Shown piece after piece: positions 46,301-55,659 of a stretch of 64,000 nucleotides of DNA. The notes beneath the pieces are model-generated. The model was not told where the DNA came from. It worked only from the letters and a program-made list of their open reading frames with translations, and did no database searches. Positions within the stretch are counted from its first letter, which is position 1. Each line of letters begins with the position of its first letter. This stretch comes from Quercus robur (taxonomy: Eukaryota; Streptophyta; Magnoliopsida; Fagales; Fagaceae): positions 39,764,354 through 39,828,353 of the forward strand of contig NC_065536.1 in the NCBI RefSeq assembly GCF_932294415.1. The letters run 5' to 3'. The position numbers were made by a program, and so were the translations under genes.

Positions 46301-48459
46301 AATATCATAGCTTCAAGATTAAAATGCTGATATATTCCTGTTGGTTCTTGACCTTATAATATGAGTCTGATTTTTCATGTCCAGCGGGTCTTGCGTGCTG
46401 TTGATAGTCAAGAAGTAGTGTAAGATTCTTGTCTCGCTTCTCTGAAATGGACACAATAAGAATTATTTGAAGTTGTAAAGTTGGGTATTCATAATTGAGG
46501 AGTCCCACTTGATGGTTGGCCCAATAATACAGGTACCAAAATTATGTCTTTGAAGAGTCATCAAACCACCTGCTGGAATTAATAAAGCCTGTAAGTTTCT
46601 TCCCCCTCCTTGTTGCGTATTGGACATAATGATACAGAGGTGAGATGGATACACTTGCCAAACCTCTCCTTGATGCCCCCTGTGCATGTTTATTTCTGCC
46701 AGCTCCATGTTGGCCCAAGTGTGTCAGGCCCGTTCCTGGAAAGTTTCAAAGTACTTTCTGTGTTTTGGAACAATTCAGATGACTCCATCATTGAAATGTC
46801 ATTGCTATTGGATTGACTGGAAAGGACAAATTATATAAGACAAAAGAAGTAAAGATTAAGAAAGAAGATATATGGCAGAAAAACAATTTTTTGAAAAAAA
46901 AGGAGATATTTAGGGGAGTTAATTTCACTTGTGCTTATACTCTACTTATCAAAAAACTTTTGCTCATACTGTGAGGCCATTTCAGGTACTCATTTTATCT
47001 GGTCACGATCATGATCAGTGCACAGTCAGCCACAACTCAAAATTTGGGTCCATAAAAGAGGCAAGTATTGATGTTTAATCTTTTGTTATTTTTACCCATG
47101 GTATGACATTTATTTGATGATACTATGCAGCAAACTGTAGGGACCATAAGTTGGCAGATGGGAAACTTATACCCGTCTTTCATGCTATTATCTGCTAGTA
47201 ACTTTACACTTCCAAATGCATCCCATCCAGAAGAAGCAATCTCAACTCATCTGTGCTTTCTTCCAATGCAAACACACATCTACATATGGTAACTCTGAGT
47301 TGACTTGAGAGTAATAAATACATAATAGAACTTGTCAGTTGACATTTGTTCTTAAATCTCCGTTGCTGAAAATGTCAGGTATCTTTCACTATTTGTTCTG
47401 ACCCTTCTTGCCCTCCTTCTTTGGCCTACAAGTGGCTTGAGTGTTTGGAACCATTGTAGCAATTTAATAGTAAGTTGCAACATTTTTGGAGGTGGAACAA
47501 AGGAGAAAAATGAAGATGAGAACTGCGAATATGAAATGATTTGGGATGCAGAAGGATCGATGCATCTTGTGAAGAAAGCTTTGAATGCCCCAATTGCTAA
47601 TTTAAGTGAAAGGGGTTTGGTTGAAAGGTGCTTTCTGCTCTAATTTCTTATTATTTTTGGTAGAAATATATATTGCACATGGTAGGCACTCAAATTATGT
47701 CATTTGATTGTATGTTATAACGGATCTATAATGCCCGTTTGGCTTTATGGTAGAAAGTAGAGCTTTAATTGAAAAGCACTGTGGTGTTTTGAGTGTTTGT
47801 CAAATTAAAGTGAATAGTGCATTTAAGTTTTTGATTTGCATGCACAGTGAATTATAGGGTTTGTTTGGTTAGGCGTTTTGGGAGCCTAAGAGTGCGTTTT
47901 AAAACCCAAAATTCCATTTTGCAACAACATTTCCTCAAATTTTTTTACAGACGCTTATTTTAAACCCAAAACACCGTTTAGCAACAGCTTACCCAAATGC
48001 ACCCGTAGACCTTTTTCATAAAAGCTCCAAATTTCCTAAAATCTGTTTTCAGCTTTAAGGACCTCTTAAAGAGCTTCTGCAGTGGGTTCCTAGACATTCC
48101 AATTTTCAGACATACCCTATAGTCCCCTTAAGTTAAACTTAGGTAGTTATTCATTTATTTGTATAACCATTCTTTGTATTTGCCTTTTCATATTAAAATG
48201 TCTGACTTTTTGTAGCAGGGGTAATGCTGTAATGCGGCCAACAGCTAAGAAACATATCTCTCAGGATATAGAAGCCTCTATGAATGTGGACTTGGGTGCA
48301 GATGTTGATTCTATGTTAAAAATGACAACTAGAACAAGCAAATCAAAGACAAAGATCGCGATTCAGAGATTGGTGCGGACATTCCGAATGCTTACTATCA
48401 TTGCTGCAGTGAATCTTCCTCTCTACATGATGTTACTTTTTAAGGATTGGATTGACTAA
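28363..48459 (+). CDS. Membrane metallophosphoesterase, CDC1/MPPE1 (PGAP5)-like
   Basis: Thirteen exons: 28363-28500, 29992-30051, 30964-31142, 31634-31769, 32344-32455, 40360-40419, 40510-40610, 46385-46419, 46533-46590, 46986-47060, 47131-47288, 47379-47627 and 48219-48459. They total 1602 nt (533 codons plus TGA/TAA-type end) and every junction keeps phase. Calcineurin-like metal-binding motifs appear in order: DPQ (a D-x-H variant), [26 protein letters not shown] and LSGHDHDQC. Membrane segments are seen at the N-terminus ([13 protein letters not shown]), near residue 375 ([15 protein letters not shown]) and at the C-terminus ([17 protein letters not shown]). Relatives in yeast and mammals are ER/Golgi proteins that remodel GPI anchors; the plant role is inferred. 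Introns 5 and 7 hold a LINE and a Copia element. The in-frame TTG at 28339 was rejected in favour of ATG 28363. Confidence 0.9.
29185..29645. repeat. Diverged tandem duplication in intron 1
   Basis: Two units of about 220-230 bp (about 29190-29405 and 29415-29645) share landmarks: GAGTCACATGG / GAGCCACATGG, CACATTTG, AAAAGG.CTAGT, ACAATTAG.GCTC and CAATCAATCCACATAATT. They are clearly diverged. The flanking intron also has a short AT dinucleotide run at 28967-28985. Confidence 0.6.
32491..32620. repeat. Intron 5 direct repeat, copy 1
   Basis: A 130-bp segment starting TTGTCCCCATAAATTTTGAT and ending TGTCAAATAT. It recurs in the same orientation at 39225-39355 with only a few differences. The two copies lie on either side of the intronic LINE. 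Confidence 0.85.
32969..35095 (+). CDS. LINE ORF1 (708 codons), probable RNA-binding protein
   Basis: The open frame starts [20 protein letters not shown] and has no internal stop. The N-terminal 130 residues are aromatic and basic. The middle is Lys/Arg-rich ([13 protein letters not shown]). The C-terminal half is acidic, with a tandem repeat of about 22 residues at 34181-34384 (units like [20 protein letters not shown]). I see no CCHC knuckle. ORF1 proteins of plant L1 elements bind the element RNA; assignment here is by position before ORF2 and shared boundaries. It ends 45 bases before the ORF2 start. Confidence 0.75.
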   Translation: MGGVRKFFIESKFFHLVLEEGGRYFMLRIFERGKFFMRSVFMGRNAAQWLMSSIEHLVIGVSSKQFFIFREGDTAFTLQWSYNFAGQFLLLSELKAGGSRRSIIIPEGKESLVWRAFGLEVRKLLNPSQYAVGGNGFPKFIPQVRRSNLEAVGSRTFAEVVQGLHGRIEERKQPKQLGTIAKRKLPQIGEEKMGVNLRISGVKEGDLPVVNSDRMEVVGGARRELCSHEVAEVGEQNLADTRLRFPSINLNSKDFVMGKKSDARRSCWSRRGLVVEVDVMGRRRVFWDRKKGGDTKCREDSRESGRETSKAFKWIQWSSNQAVVKPFMGLGTSPDTREGLFSGPSLVEVGESSWAGEGALAQVPLEADLESGVSGRCTSSSVMPLLASGEADGFTGTSSGEPTPLQGKDDGPSCAGTCSDELAVAQVVADGPFSAGACSDELTVAQVMADGPFSAGTCSDELAVAQVKADGHFFAGISPVLPSFLMGKAVDSFLVGTSSDESTSSLGKSDILLPWSLVEGFLSDFLLSLSRAGLLVLGDNEGDEGGLDNSAVPPKAALVFEQPRSAELPTMALSVVPGVCSLVEEGVNFSDMGLGGEVSSPIPLLAITPGGLPLLDELNRDNQAVECVDTQDTSRWVKNRLPGFSKLVGLPLCRHEKLCIALLQKIKRETEAAKVLNRKVTESRKVVIYKDKGKRELRNLQSSVNYDG
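35141..38781 (+). pseudogene. LINE ORF2: endonuclease, reverse transcriptase, zf-RVT
   Basis: The N-terminus is an apurinic-type endonuclease ([51 protein letters not shown]). The reverse transcriptase follows ([53 protein letters not shown] catalytic box). The C-terminal zf-RVT domain has [20 protein letters not shown] and [19 protein letters not shown] one-base loss in a T run near 37574-37577 shifts the frame, and an in-frame TGA lies at 37900-37902. Otherwise the length and order are those of a complete L1 ORF2. It is probably unable to jump, though the lesions are few. Confidence 0.92.
38990..39156 (-). mobile_element. Short poly(A) retroelement (SINE-like), 167 bp
   Basis: A T run at 38990-39004 (poly(A) of a minus-strand insertion) heads a compact body. 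The target duplication TGCTTGAA is at 38982-38989 and 39157-39164. The small size and absence of coding fit a SINE or an unrelated truncated retroelement. I could not identify clear polymerase III A and B boxes. Confidence 0.55.
39225..39355. repeat. Intron 5 direct repeat, copy 2
   Basis: Partner of 32491-32620, same orientation. The few differences by eye include AATATAATTTT against AATAATAGTTTT and TTAGCTTCCC against TTATCTTCCC. Confidence 0.85.
39356..40359. other. Remainder of intron 5
   Basis: AT-rich intronic DNA up to the ATTTTACAG acceptor before 40360. No further mobile-element boundary or coding signal that I can support. Confidence 0.5.
40686..40803 (-). repeat. 3' LTR of intronic copia element
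   Basis: 118 bp, begins TGTTGTTGATAAAAC, ends CCCATAACA. Shorter than its partner because the internal AT dinucleotide run is shorter. Confidence 0.82.
40850..44979 (-). pseudogene. Copia gag-pol polyprotein, decayed
   Basis: Gag starts at 44979 ([37 protein letters not shown]). An in-frame stop is at 44512-44514. A Gly/Arg-rich tract and a CCHC knuckle ([14 protein letters not shown]) follow near 44150. The protease motif is [12 protein letters not shown] near 43860. Integrase has [27 protein letters not shown] and [12 protein letters not shown], with [16 protein letters not shown] spans about 42440-41398 with [36 protein letters not shown] and [16 protein letters not shown]. RNase H remnants ([14 protein letters not shown] onward) continue below 41394 to about 40850. 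Frameshifts near 43430, 42830, 42430 and 41800 and several stops prevent a full polyprotein. Confidence 0.88.
45488..45619 (-). repeat. 5' LTR of intronic copia element
   Basis: 132 bp, partner of 40686-40803, with an expanded AT dinucleotide run at 45556-45572. The terminal CA is changed to TA. Confidence 0.8.
45620..46384. other. Remainder of intron 7, with a possible acidic coding remnant
   Basis: At about 46075-45905 the minus strand reads an acidic, stop-broken stretch ([26 protein letters not shown]). It resembles the acidic C-terminal end of a transposase but is too short to name. The rest is AT-rich, up to the TTTTTCATGTCCAG acceptor of exon 8. Confidence 0.3.
47061..47130 (+). other. 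Intron 10 with a GC donor (GC-AG type)
   Basis: Exon 10 ends KFGSIKE at 47060 and the intron begins GCAAGT. It ends ATGCAG before QTVGTISWQ. The AG|GCAAGT context is the consensus for GC-AG introns. No GT donor nearby keeps the frame and the conserved residues. Confidence 0.7.
47725..48010. mobile_element. Possible hAT-type MITE in intron 12
   Basis: Begins ATGCCCGTTTGGC and ends CCAAATGCACCCGT, with further GTTTGG / CCAAA-type inverted motifs inside (TTTGTTTGGTTAGGCGTTTT). Such ends are typical of plant hAT MITEs. No target duplication was confirmed. Confidence 0.35.
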
Positions 48460-48950
48460 ATGAAATCAGCACAAAATTTTTTATGTTCTTGTTCTTTATA
48501 TAGTTGCCTCTTGAGTCTTGATAGCACATGAAATTTATTAGCTTAAAATTTTTGAATCCCACTTGTGCTCTTTTCTTTATTGTCATTGACATATTGGTGT
48601 CATTTTATATCATCCATCGAATTATTTGGTGCTATTGATTCGGGTGATAATTTTTTTTCTTTGATAGTCTTTTGCAAGACATGTTATTGATGTCTATATC
48701 CCTTTTCCACTCATTCCAAAAACTAATTTGGACGTTATTGTTGTTTCGTCTCCATTTTCATTAACTCACCTTTAAGCGAGGTAGCCGTTAAGACACTAAA
48801 GGCTTTGTGTGAATGATGGAAAACATAGTTAAGATGAAATATGATGTGAACTGCACTGGTTGTAATAGACCAGACTTTCGTGCTAGTTCTCCGCTATGAT
48901 CTTCCTAGCCGGTTATCTATTTATTATTACCATTATTATATATTATTTAA

Positions 48951-49451
48951 TCTAGGAGCTTTTTTTTTTTTTTTTTTTTTTTTTTTGAGAAACCAGACCC
49001 GAGAATCAGTATTATTGCAGTAAGAAAAAATTATAAAGAGTCACGTGTGACTAAGGGAGCTATATCAGCTACCTTCTTCAGTAAAAAAAAAAGGGAGCTA
49101 TATCAGCAGGCGAGGAACCAATCCATACCTGTAGCTCATTGCCAGAAACAGCTTTTCTGGCTAAGAAATGGGCAACAGTATTGTCTGTGTTTAACATGAG
49201 AGAAAATACAAGAATGAAAACTTGCATCTAACATAAAAACATCTTGTATTACATGACCATACTCTAGCCGGGAATGAAGGAAGAGGAACCCGTTCTGTCA
49301 TAGCACTGAGCACACCACCTGTGGAGTCTCGGATAACAATCCCAAGACTAGCAGCACCCTGAGAAAATTGAAAGTAGCCCCATCGAAATTTACTTTTACA
49401 CGAGGGTGGATGGGAGGAATACATCTTATAGCTCAATCCATCTAGGAGCTT
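48951..49451 (-). mobile_element. 5'-truncated LINE with RNase H fragment
   Basis: The T run at 48961-48985 is the poly(A) tail on the minus strand. The body runs to 49439. Target duplications TCTAGGAGCT lie at 48951-48960 and 49441-49450. The minus strand encodes FSQGAASLGIVIRDSTGGVL and AMTERVPLPSFPA, the start of the plant LINE RNase H (RVT_3) domain. Only this 3' end was inserted. Confidence 0.85.
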
Positions 49452-49533
49452 GATGTGCCGTATTTGCACTTTTTAATGGTGAGTGGGATTAATGGTCCCA
49501 TTTTTTGGTGGGAAATATTCTTAATTTAAATAA

Positions 49534-49562
49534 ACTAGTGTTTAACCCGCGCAATGCGCAGG
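49534..49562 (-). mobile_element. Helitron-like 3' terminus
   Basis: On the minus strand a GC hairpin (CCTGCGC AAT-loop GCGCGGG, 49562-49546, one mismatch) is followed seven bases later by CTAGT and then a host T. A short GC hairpin before CTRRT, with insertion in front of T, is the Helitron 3' signature. The element would extend to higher coordinates. I could not locate its 5' TC end, so the size is unknown. Confidence 0.5.
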
Positions 49563-50132
49563 ATCATTTTACATATTAAATAACATAGTATATTTAAGCA
49601 TATAGTATCCAATATCTCCTAAATTTTTAGAAATTAGTTTCTTCAAATCACTCGTGTGTACTTCCCTGTCATGAGAGATTAAAAAAAAAAAGAATCTGAC
49701 TATAAGCAATTAAAACTTACATGACAATTTCAAATAGCAAGTCTGCTATTCCTAGGAACCACAATGAAATAAACCATGAGGTTAGAGAATTTTACAACCG
49801 AAAAGTTTAAAAGAGAAAAATGGCTACTGGTTTGTGAAACAGAAAGTCAGAAAAATATTAGTCAAATAATAATGCATAATCAATAGTACATTGGAATATC
49901 AAATTCTAAAACCAAACCAATAGATAACCCTTAAAAGGGACATTGCAAAAGGAAAAAAAGTTGTAGTGCATAATCAAGCCACAATATATAAACAAAATAG
50001 AATTCCACCTACAACAAATAAAATGCATAATCAATAGTAGATGGGAATCTCAAATTCTAAAACCAAACCAATTCATAAGTTATAACCCATAAAAACAACA
50101 TTGAATCTTAATCTTGACCCTAAATTTCAATT

Positions 50133-50180
<48 letters not shown>

Positions 50181-51369
50181 CACAATCCCGAAAAAGCTGC
50201 AATGATATAGAGAAAATTTGTTAACAACAAACCTCGTAGTGATAAACAAAATAGATATATTAGATTATACACACACCCAAGTTATGGAAATCATGAAACT
50301 TTTCACCCATTATTATGTAATCATCTATTCATAAAATAAATAAATAAAAGTAAATCATCTATAAGTACTCAAATCCAAAACACTAAGACATACACAATAA
50401 AAACAATCATACCGTAGATTATTCTTTTGAAGGTAGTCACATATTTTTTGTTTTATTTCAATAATCTATAGGAAGTGAATCTTATGATTCACAATATTCA
50501 TTATTGTGGAATTGACTAATCTCTGTCTTATTTACACTAAATGTATCACTTTTTGTAAATATAGGACTTCGAGTCCATTTTCTATTGTAACCTCTCTCAA
50601 GCCCATAGATATTAGAACCAAGTAGCCTAAAGCTAAACTGTTTTTGTCAGTCCTACTCAAACTGTGGAAGCTTTCCCTCCAAAAAGTAGCTAAAATGGGA
50701 ATTCTACATCTAGGAACTTGCAAGATGGAAAAGCACATGGAACCTGTCCTTATCTTAACTCTAAAACTATAAAAAAGCAAGGTTCCTATACAGTTGTAGA
50801 TTCCACATAACACAACCAGTCAGCTTTGACCTGAGGAAGAAAAAAAAATATAGATAAGAGAAAGATTGGAGAGAGAAAAAAAAGTTATCACAATGAACCA
50901 CCTGCAAATTATCTACCACATCAAGCATCAGTGCTACATAATGAAATATTGCAGATACTTAATTTTTTTTAGTATTCTCTTCAAGAAAATTCCAAATCTT
51001 CATTAAAGTAGAAGAGCCCAACAATCTAACATACATCATCCAAAATACGAAACCTATCAAACTCTAAGATGCATACTATAAGCCAATTAACAATGTGTTT
51101 GTTACCAAACCAATCAACCTTTCAAACCCAAGAAAAACCAGAATAAAAGGCTTCCAATTAGACAGACCAAGGGTACATACAAAAAATGTACATAACTCTA
51201 TAGTGGAGGAGAAGTCACTAAGAAAGTCCTCACAAATTTCGTACACAATCATAAAGTAATCCCATTTCTATCTTAACAAAAAATACTCCAATGCTAAATA
51301 ACAAAATGATACCAAAAAGTATAAAAATATACCTTAATATAAAAACATAACTTAATGCTTATTCCAGTG

Positions 51370-51535
51370 GCAAAAGCCTTAAAAAGTGGACTTAGTACCA
51401 GGGGGAGGATGAATACTATCAATGAAATTTTAAACTCTATCCCTAGTAACATACCAACCCCTTTTATCAGCAACATTTTCAAACCAATCTTTGACAACGC
51501 ATGATTGCCAAAGTTCGCACATTGCCTTACTATCT
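51370..51535 (-). pseudogene. Exon-like fragment, unrecognised
   Basis: After a TTCAG acceptor-like site the minus strand reads DSKAMCELWQSCVVKDWFEN, then VADKRGWYVTRDRV, a stop, NFIDSIHPPPGTKSTF and another stop. The composition is that of a real, formerly coding exon with two nonsense changes. I do not recognise the family. Confidence 0.35.
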
Positions 51536-51981
51536 GAATTTTTTTTTTTTTTTTATTAATAATTCTACTATTTAAGCCAGATGACTAAAGCAACCTTTAC
51601 ATAATATTCGGTACATTTATTTGTCTTCACTCTCTAAAAAAGTCCTTTGATTCATCTAAAGGTTGAGTCTATATAACATTATTAGTCATTTACGTATTAG
51701 AAGACAATCAAAACTTATATAGTTGTTTGTCTTTTAAATATTTTCAAAGAAATTTACACTTAGCTCAATATACTTCACCTACTTTTTTCTGGAAAATGTC
51801 ATCCAATAATGTAACATGACATTATTTATAAATAGCAGACCTAAAGCCAAGCAATATATTGATTATTAAATCTTTTCTATAAAATAGACATATATGTGAC
51901 ATGTCAATTTCTAACAGATTAGATACCATCCCAAACCCAATAAAATGACACATTTATTCATGACCAATCTACTGTTAGATC

Positions 51982-52020
<39 letters not shown>

Positions 52021-52999
52021 GCAATTGGAAAACATTTAGCAAAAGAATTAAAAATAAAATCTACAGTCAACTAAAATTTAGCCCAAAAAAAAAAAAAAAC
52101 TATAAAAAATATGGGAAAGTAAGCAAAGAAAGAGAAAGAAATACAGAAAGAAAATATGTGCTAAAAACATAAGAAAAAGAGAAGGGCTGTCATGCCAACA
52201 ACTGGCTGCTCTTTCATTTCCTAGTAAGTTTTCATTTTAATTTTTTGTACTCTTCCCTCACCTTAACTAATTAGTCACATAATAAATAATCTTCATTATG
52301 ATGTTGGCCCATATGCTTAATTTGAAATTAATAGTCTAACTGTGTTAATTTGATAATCTTCATTTTGTTTTTGTTTTTGAATTTTTTTTTCTTTGTCATA
52401 AATCTATGTTTTGAAGTTTGGTTTTACTTCCCATTTGATCAATTCCTTCCTTTCTCCCGACAATAGTTCCTCCAACGTTTTCTACCTTAACAGTAAAACC
52501 TTAAATGTACCCATCTATTTTAAGTTCCAGTTAAGTTCTTAAAATCTCCTTTTCTAAGATTTTCTTTTCCCAGAAAACGTTTGCACTTATAGTCTTATTT
52601 GTGTTGCTGTTAAGGAAATCTTTGTCCTAAATCAAAGCAATTGCAAACGGAAAAGAGATTTCATTGAACAATGAAATAAGGAGGAAAATTTAGGCTATCA
52701 TACCTTTCATTTTATTGTAGAGAAACCAACGGTAATTCTCCTATTAGAGAATCCAGTAACTTTTCTGGCAGGGAAAAAATTTAAATTAGTGATTTAGATA
52801 AATGACATTTGAAAGTTTGAGAAGATATGCTAACTACCCATGAGACGTTCAACAAAACCAAACGATGCCAACGATTGCAGTCTGCAGTATTTGCAAAGTT
52901 TTTTTTTTTAAAGATAAAGATAGAAATTTTATTTCATAAAAGGGAAATCCATGTAAAAACACATAACAAACTTGTAAGCATAAATACAGGGGAACAAAG

Positions 53000-53240
53000 A
53001 CTTGTTCTGCAGAAAACAAAATATGCAACAAAATAAATACAGTCCATGGACATACAATACAGAAACAGCAACAGATATTAGAATTACCCCCTGTAAGCAC
53101 AAATTATGCAGAAAATCCTGAACCTGTTCTGCAGAAAACAAAATATGCAGCAACAGAAATACAGCCCATGGACATACATCACAGAAACAGCAACAAATAT
53201 TACACTCAGTCCCCTGTAAATAGCATTCAACAGATATTAC
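53000..53240. repeat. Direct duplication of about 120 bp
   Basis: Blocks with CTTGTTCTGCAGAAAACAAA / CCTGTTCTGCAGAAAACAAA, TACAG.CCATGGACATACA and ACAGAAACAGCAACA recur at about 53001-53090 and 53122-53215. A weaker third piece (CAACAGATATTACACTCA) is near 53230. Confidence 0.7.
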
Positions 53241-53840
53241 ACTCATAGCATTCTCAATTTTCATCAATCTTGTATTCCCAAAATAAGGCTGCACTGAACA
53301 GAACGGCAATCTAAGGCAAATGAATTGCAATCTACATTTACAACCAAGTTCAAATTTAGAATCACATATATTGCAACACTTGCAATTCATGTTGATATAA
53401 GAGTCTTAGGATGCTCAGAGATTATAAAACCATAACCTATATACAGAAAAATTAAATCTCTCATAATCTGAAATAAAACAGAAAATTAAGTAAATAAGAA
53501 AAGGGTATGAAGAAAAGAAATTGGTGCATAATTCTTAACCGTTTTTTATGCTACAATTTAATGAATTCAAATTTCAGGTGCAAACAGGAACTAAATCTAA
53601 CAAAAATCTACCAAATAGGGAAAAAAAAGTTCTAACCAAAAAACAATAATCAACAAAACAAAACCCAAGAAATTAAAATTAAGAACAGAATTTCCAATGA
53701 TTTGCCTTTCCATCTACATACCCAAAAAAAGAAAAGCTAAAGAAAAACCCATTACTTTTTTATTAAACAGATCGAAATTGAAATCAATCAATGACAAATG
53801 AAATCTACAACTGAATCCAAGAGAGAGTTAAAACAAAAAC

Positions 53841-54144
53841 CTAAATTTGTACTTGGAGTGCGGAGTGAAACGATTGGAAGCTGGATCCACATCAACAACA
53901 TCCCCTGCTATAGGCAGCGGATATAGTGCTCTTTGAATCCTCGCCGTACTTCGCATCAGAATCGACGGTGGTTACAGAAGGCTGATCGGAAGCCTCATCG
54001 ATTGGTTCTTCCTTTTCTTCTTCTTCGAGGCGATCTGATGGGCGTGACATCAGTAGTAGTGTCGTCGTCTAGGGTTTGTTTAGGGTTTTCTTCTGTAGTA
54101 GTAGTAGGGTTGAGATTGAGTTGGTCTGATGAATCGGTGGCCAT
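53841..54144 (-). pseudogene. First exon of an unrecognised acidic protein, frameshifted
   Basis: ATG at 54144 opens MATDSSDQLNLNPTTTTEEN. After about 40 residues the natural reading switches frame to EEEKEEPIDEASDQPSVTTV and DSDAKYGEDSKSTIS, and then again to DVVDVDPASNRFTPHSKYKF before an AG|GT donor at 53841. Three frames in a row look like one exon with two indels. It could be a decayed host gene or a captured exon. The 949-bp MULE lies about 125 bp upstream of the ATG. Function unknown. Confidence 0.45.
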
Positions 54145-54261
54145 TGTGTGAGAGAATCGGAGATGGCACCTCTGATCGCTTACTTCTTTCTCATCTAAGT
54201 TTTGGATTTTGTTTTTCATCTTCCTTCTTCTTCTGCTTCTTTTTCTGGAAAAATCAAAAAG

Positions 54262-55228
54262 CAAAAAGATGGCCAAAATAGCCAACTGGCCCTAAAATCG
54301 CAACTATTTGGTTAGTAGGTTCCGTTTACAAACAATATCAGTTACTAGCATCTCGAGTCTTTGAGGCTCGATTTTCGCTTATAAATCGAGTCTCAAAGAC
54401 TCGATTTCCATGGTCCGATCTGACATATTTTTTGACGTGGCGATGACATGGAAATCGAGTCTTAAAGACTCGATTTCTAACTTTTATAACCACAACAACC
54501 CACAGCCCAGCCAGAACTTCATCAGAGCAGAAAAAAAAAAAAAAAAAAAAAAAAACACCAGAAATAGAAAGAGAGAAGAGCGGGATTGGAAACAGAAAAA
54601 AAAACACCACCGCCGCGAGACCCAGGCCGCGCACCGTGAGCGAACCAGCGCCAGCTCGCGCGCGGCCTGGGTCGCGCCCCGTCGCGACCTGGGTCGCGCG
54701 CAGGCTGCGCATCGTGCGCGAACCAGGTCGCGACGGTGCGCGACGGAGGCTGCGCATCGTGCGCAACCCAGGTCGCGACGGGGCGCGACCCAGGCCGCGC
54801 GAGACCCAGGTCGCGCGCGGCCCAGGCCTGCTTCGGCTCCTATCTGATCTGATTCTTCTTTTTCCCTCTAATCTGAGTCTTCTTTCTCCCTCTGATCTCC
54901 TGCTGGACTGAGTCTTCTTTCTCCCTCTGATCTCCTGCTGGACTTCTTAAATTTTTTTTTTGGGTATTTGGCTTGTACGAGAGACTGTGAGACTTGGAAT
55001 TTTTTCAAATTTTTTTGGTTTATAAATCGAGTCTTAGAGACTCGATTTCCAGGTGGGCAACATTTGCCAGATCAGAACATGGAAATCGAGTCTTTGAGAC
55101 TCGATTTATAAGCGAAAATCGAGCCTCAAAGACTCGAGATGCTAGTAACTGATATTGTTTGTAAACGGAACCTACTAACCAAATAGTTGCGATTTTAGGG
55201 CCAGTTGGCCATTTTGGCCCAAAAAGAT
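54262..55228. mobile_element. Non-autonomous MULE, 949 bp, with GC-rich core
   Basis: The target duplication CAAAAAGAT (9 bp) is at 54262-54270 and 55220-55228. The element is 54271-55219. Terminal inverted repeats are about 152 bp (54271-54422 and 55068-55219), starting GGCCAAAAT(A/G)GCCAACTGGC. Long TIRs and a 9-bp duplication are MULE hallmarks. The centre (about 54600-54830) is extremely GC-rich, with repeated forms of GACCCAGGTCGCG and its complement. It codes for no transposase. It lies directly upstream of the 53841-54144 exon, so it may alter that promoter. Confidence 0.92.
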
Positions 55229-55234
55229 CGTTTT

Positions 55235-55625
55235 AGCGTAACTGGAAACAAAGTGTTTTTGAAAGGAACTGGGAAGCGGGTTTTTTTTTGGAGATTGTAG
55301 GAAACTAGCATTTAAAAACTAACTATTCAGTTAGTTGGCCCCGTTTGCAAACAATTTGTAATTGTAACAACTCGAGCCTTAGAGGGTCGATTTAGAACCT
55401 GTAAATCGAGCCTCTAAGGCTCGGTTTACCTGGTTTCCTATGCGAAAAGTCCACGTGGAGTACACGCAGAACTCGAGTGTCTGAGGCTCGATTTCCACGT
55501 GTACTCCACGTAGAAATCGAGTGTTTGAGACTCGATTTCTACGTGGAGAACACGTAGAAATCGAGTCTATGAGACTCGATTTACTTAAAGAGAAATCGAG
55601 TCTTAGAGACTCGATTTTCACACAG
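55235..55625. repeat. MULE 5' terminal region with palindrome array
   Basis: AACTATTCAGTTAGTTGGCC and CCGTTTGCAAACAAT at 55319-55352 align with the TIR of the 949-bp element (AACTATTTGGTTAGTAGG, CCGTTTACAAACAAT). Six imperfect palindromes of the type AAATCGAG...CTCGATTT follow (about 55370, 55400, 55471, 55513, 55557, 55591). This is probably the left end of the MULE that encodes the transposase at 56313-60778. I could not find the matching right end. Confidence 0.6.
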
Positions 55626-55659
55626 TCAAACCAGCTCACACGTCTTGGTCGTGTCTATG

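Larger units (their letters stand above)
49563..53840. other. AT-rich DNA, mostly uncharacterised
   Basis: Long A runs (50137-50178, 51983-52018, 52086-52099) and AT-rich sequence dominate. Two parts stand out and are listed separately: an exon-like fragment at 51370-51535 and a duplication near 53000-53240. It may be the body of the Helitron-like element ending at 49534, or a large intron of the minus-strand exon at 53841-54144. I see no complete gene. Confidence 0.4.

Noticed and set aside
49563..53800. Possible large host gene on either strand
   Set aside because: Only two short degenerate exon-like pieces are visible; A runs and AT richness explain the Lys-rich frames.
54338..54911. Arg/Ala-rich open frames on both strands in the GC-rich MULE core
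   Set aside because: High GC content and repeats create open frames on both strands; no domain or codon pattern.
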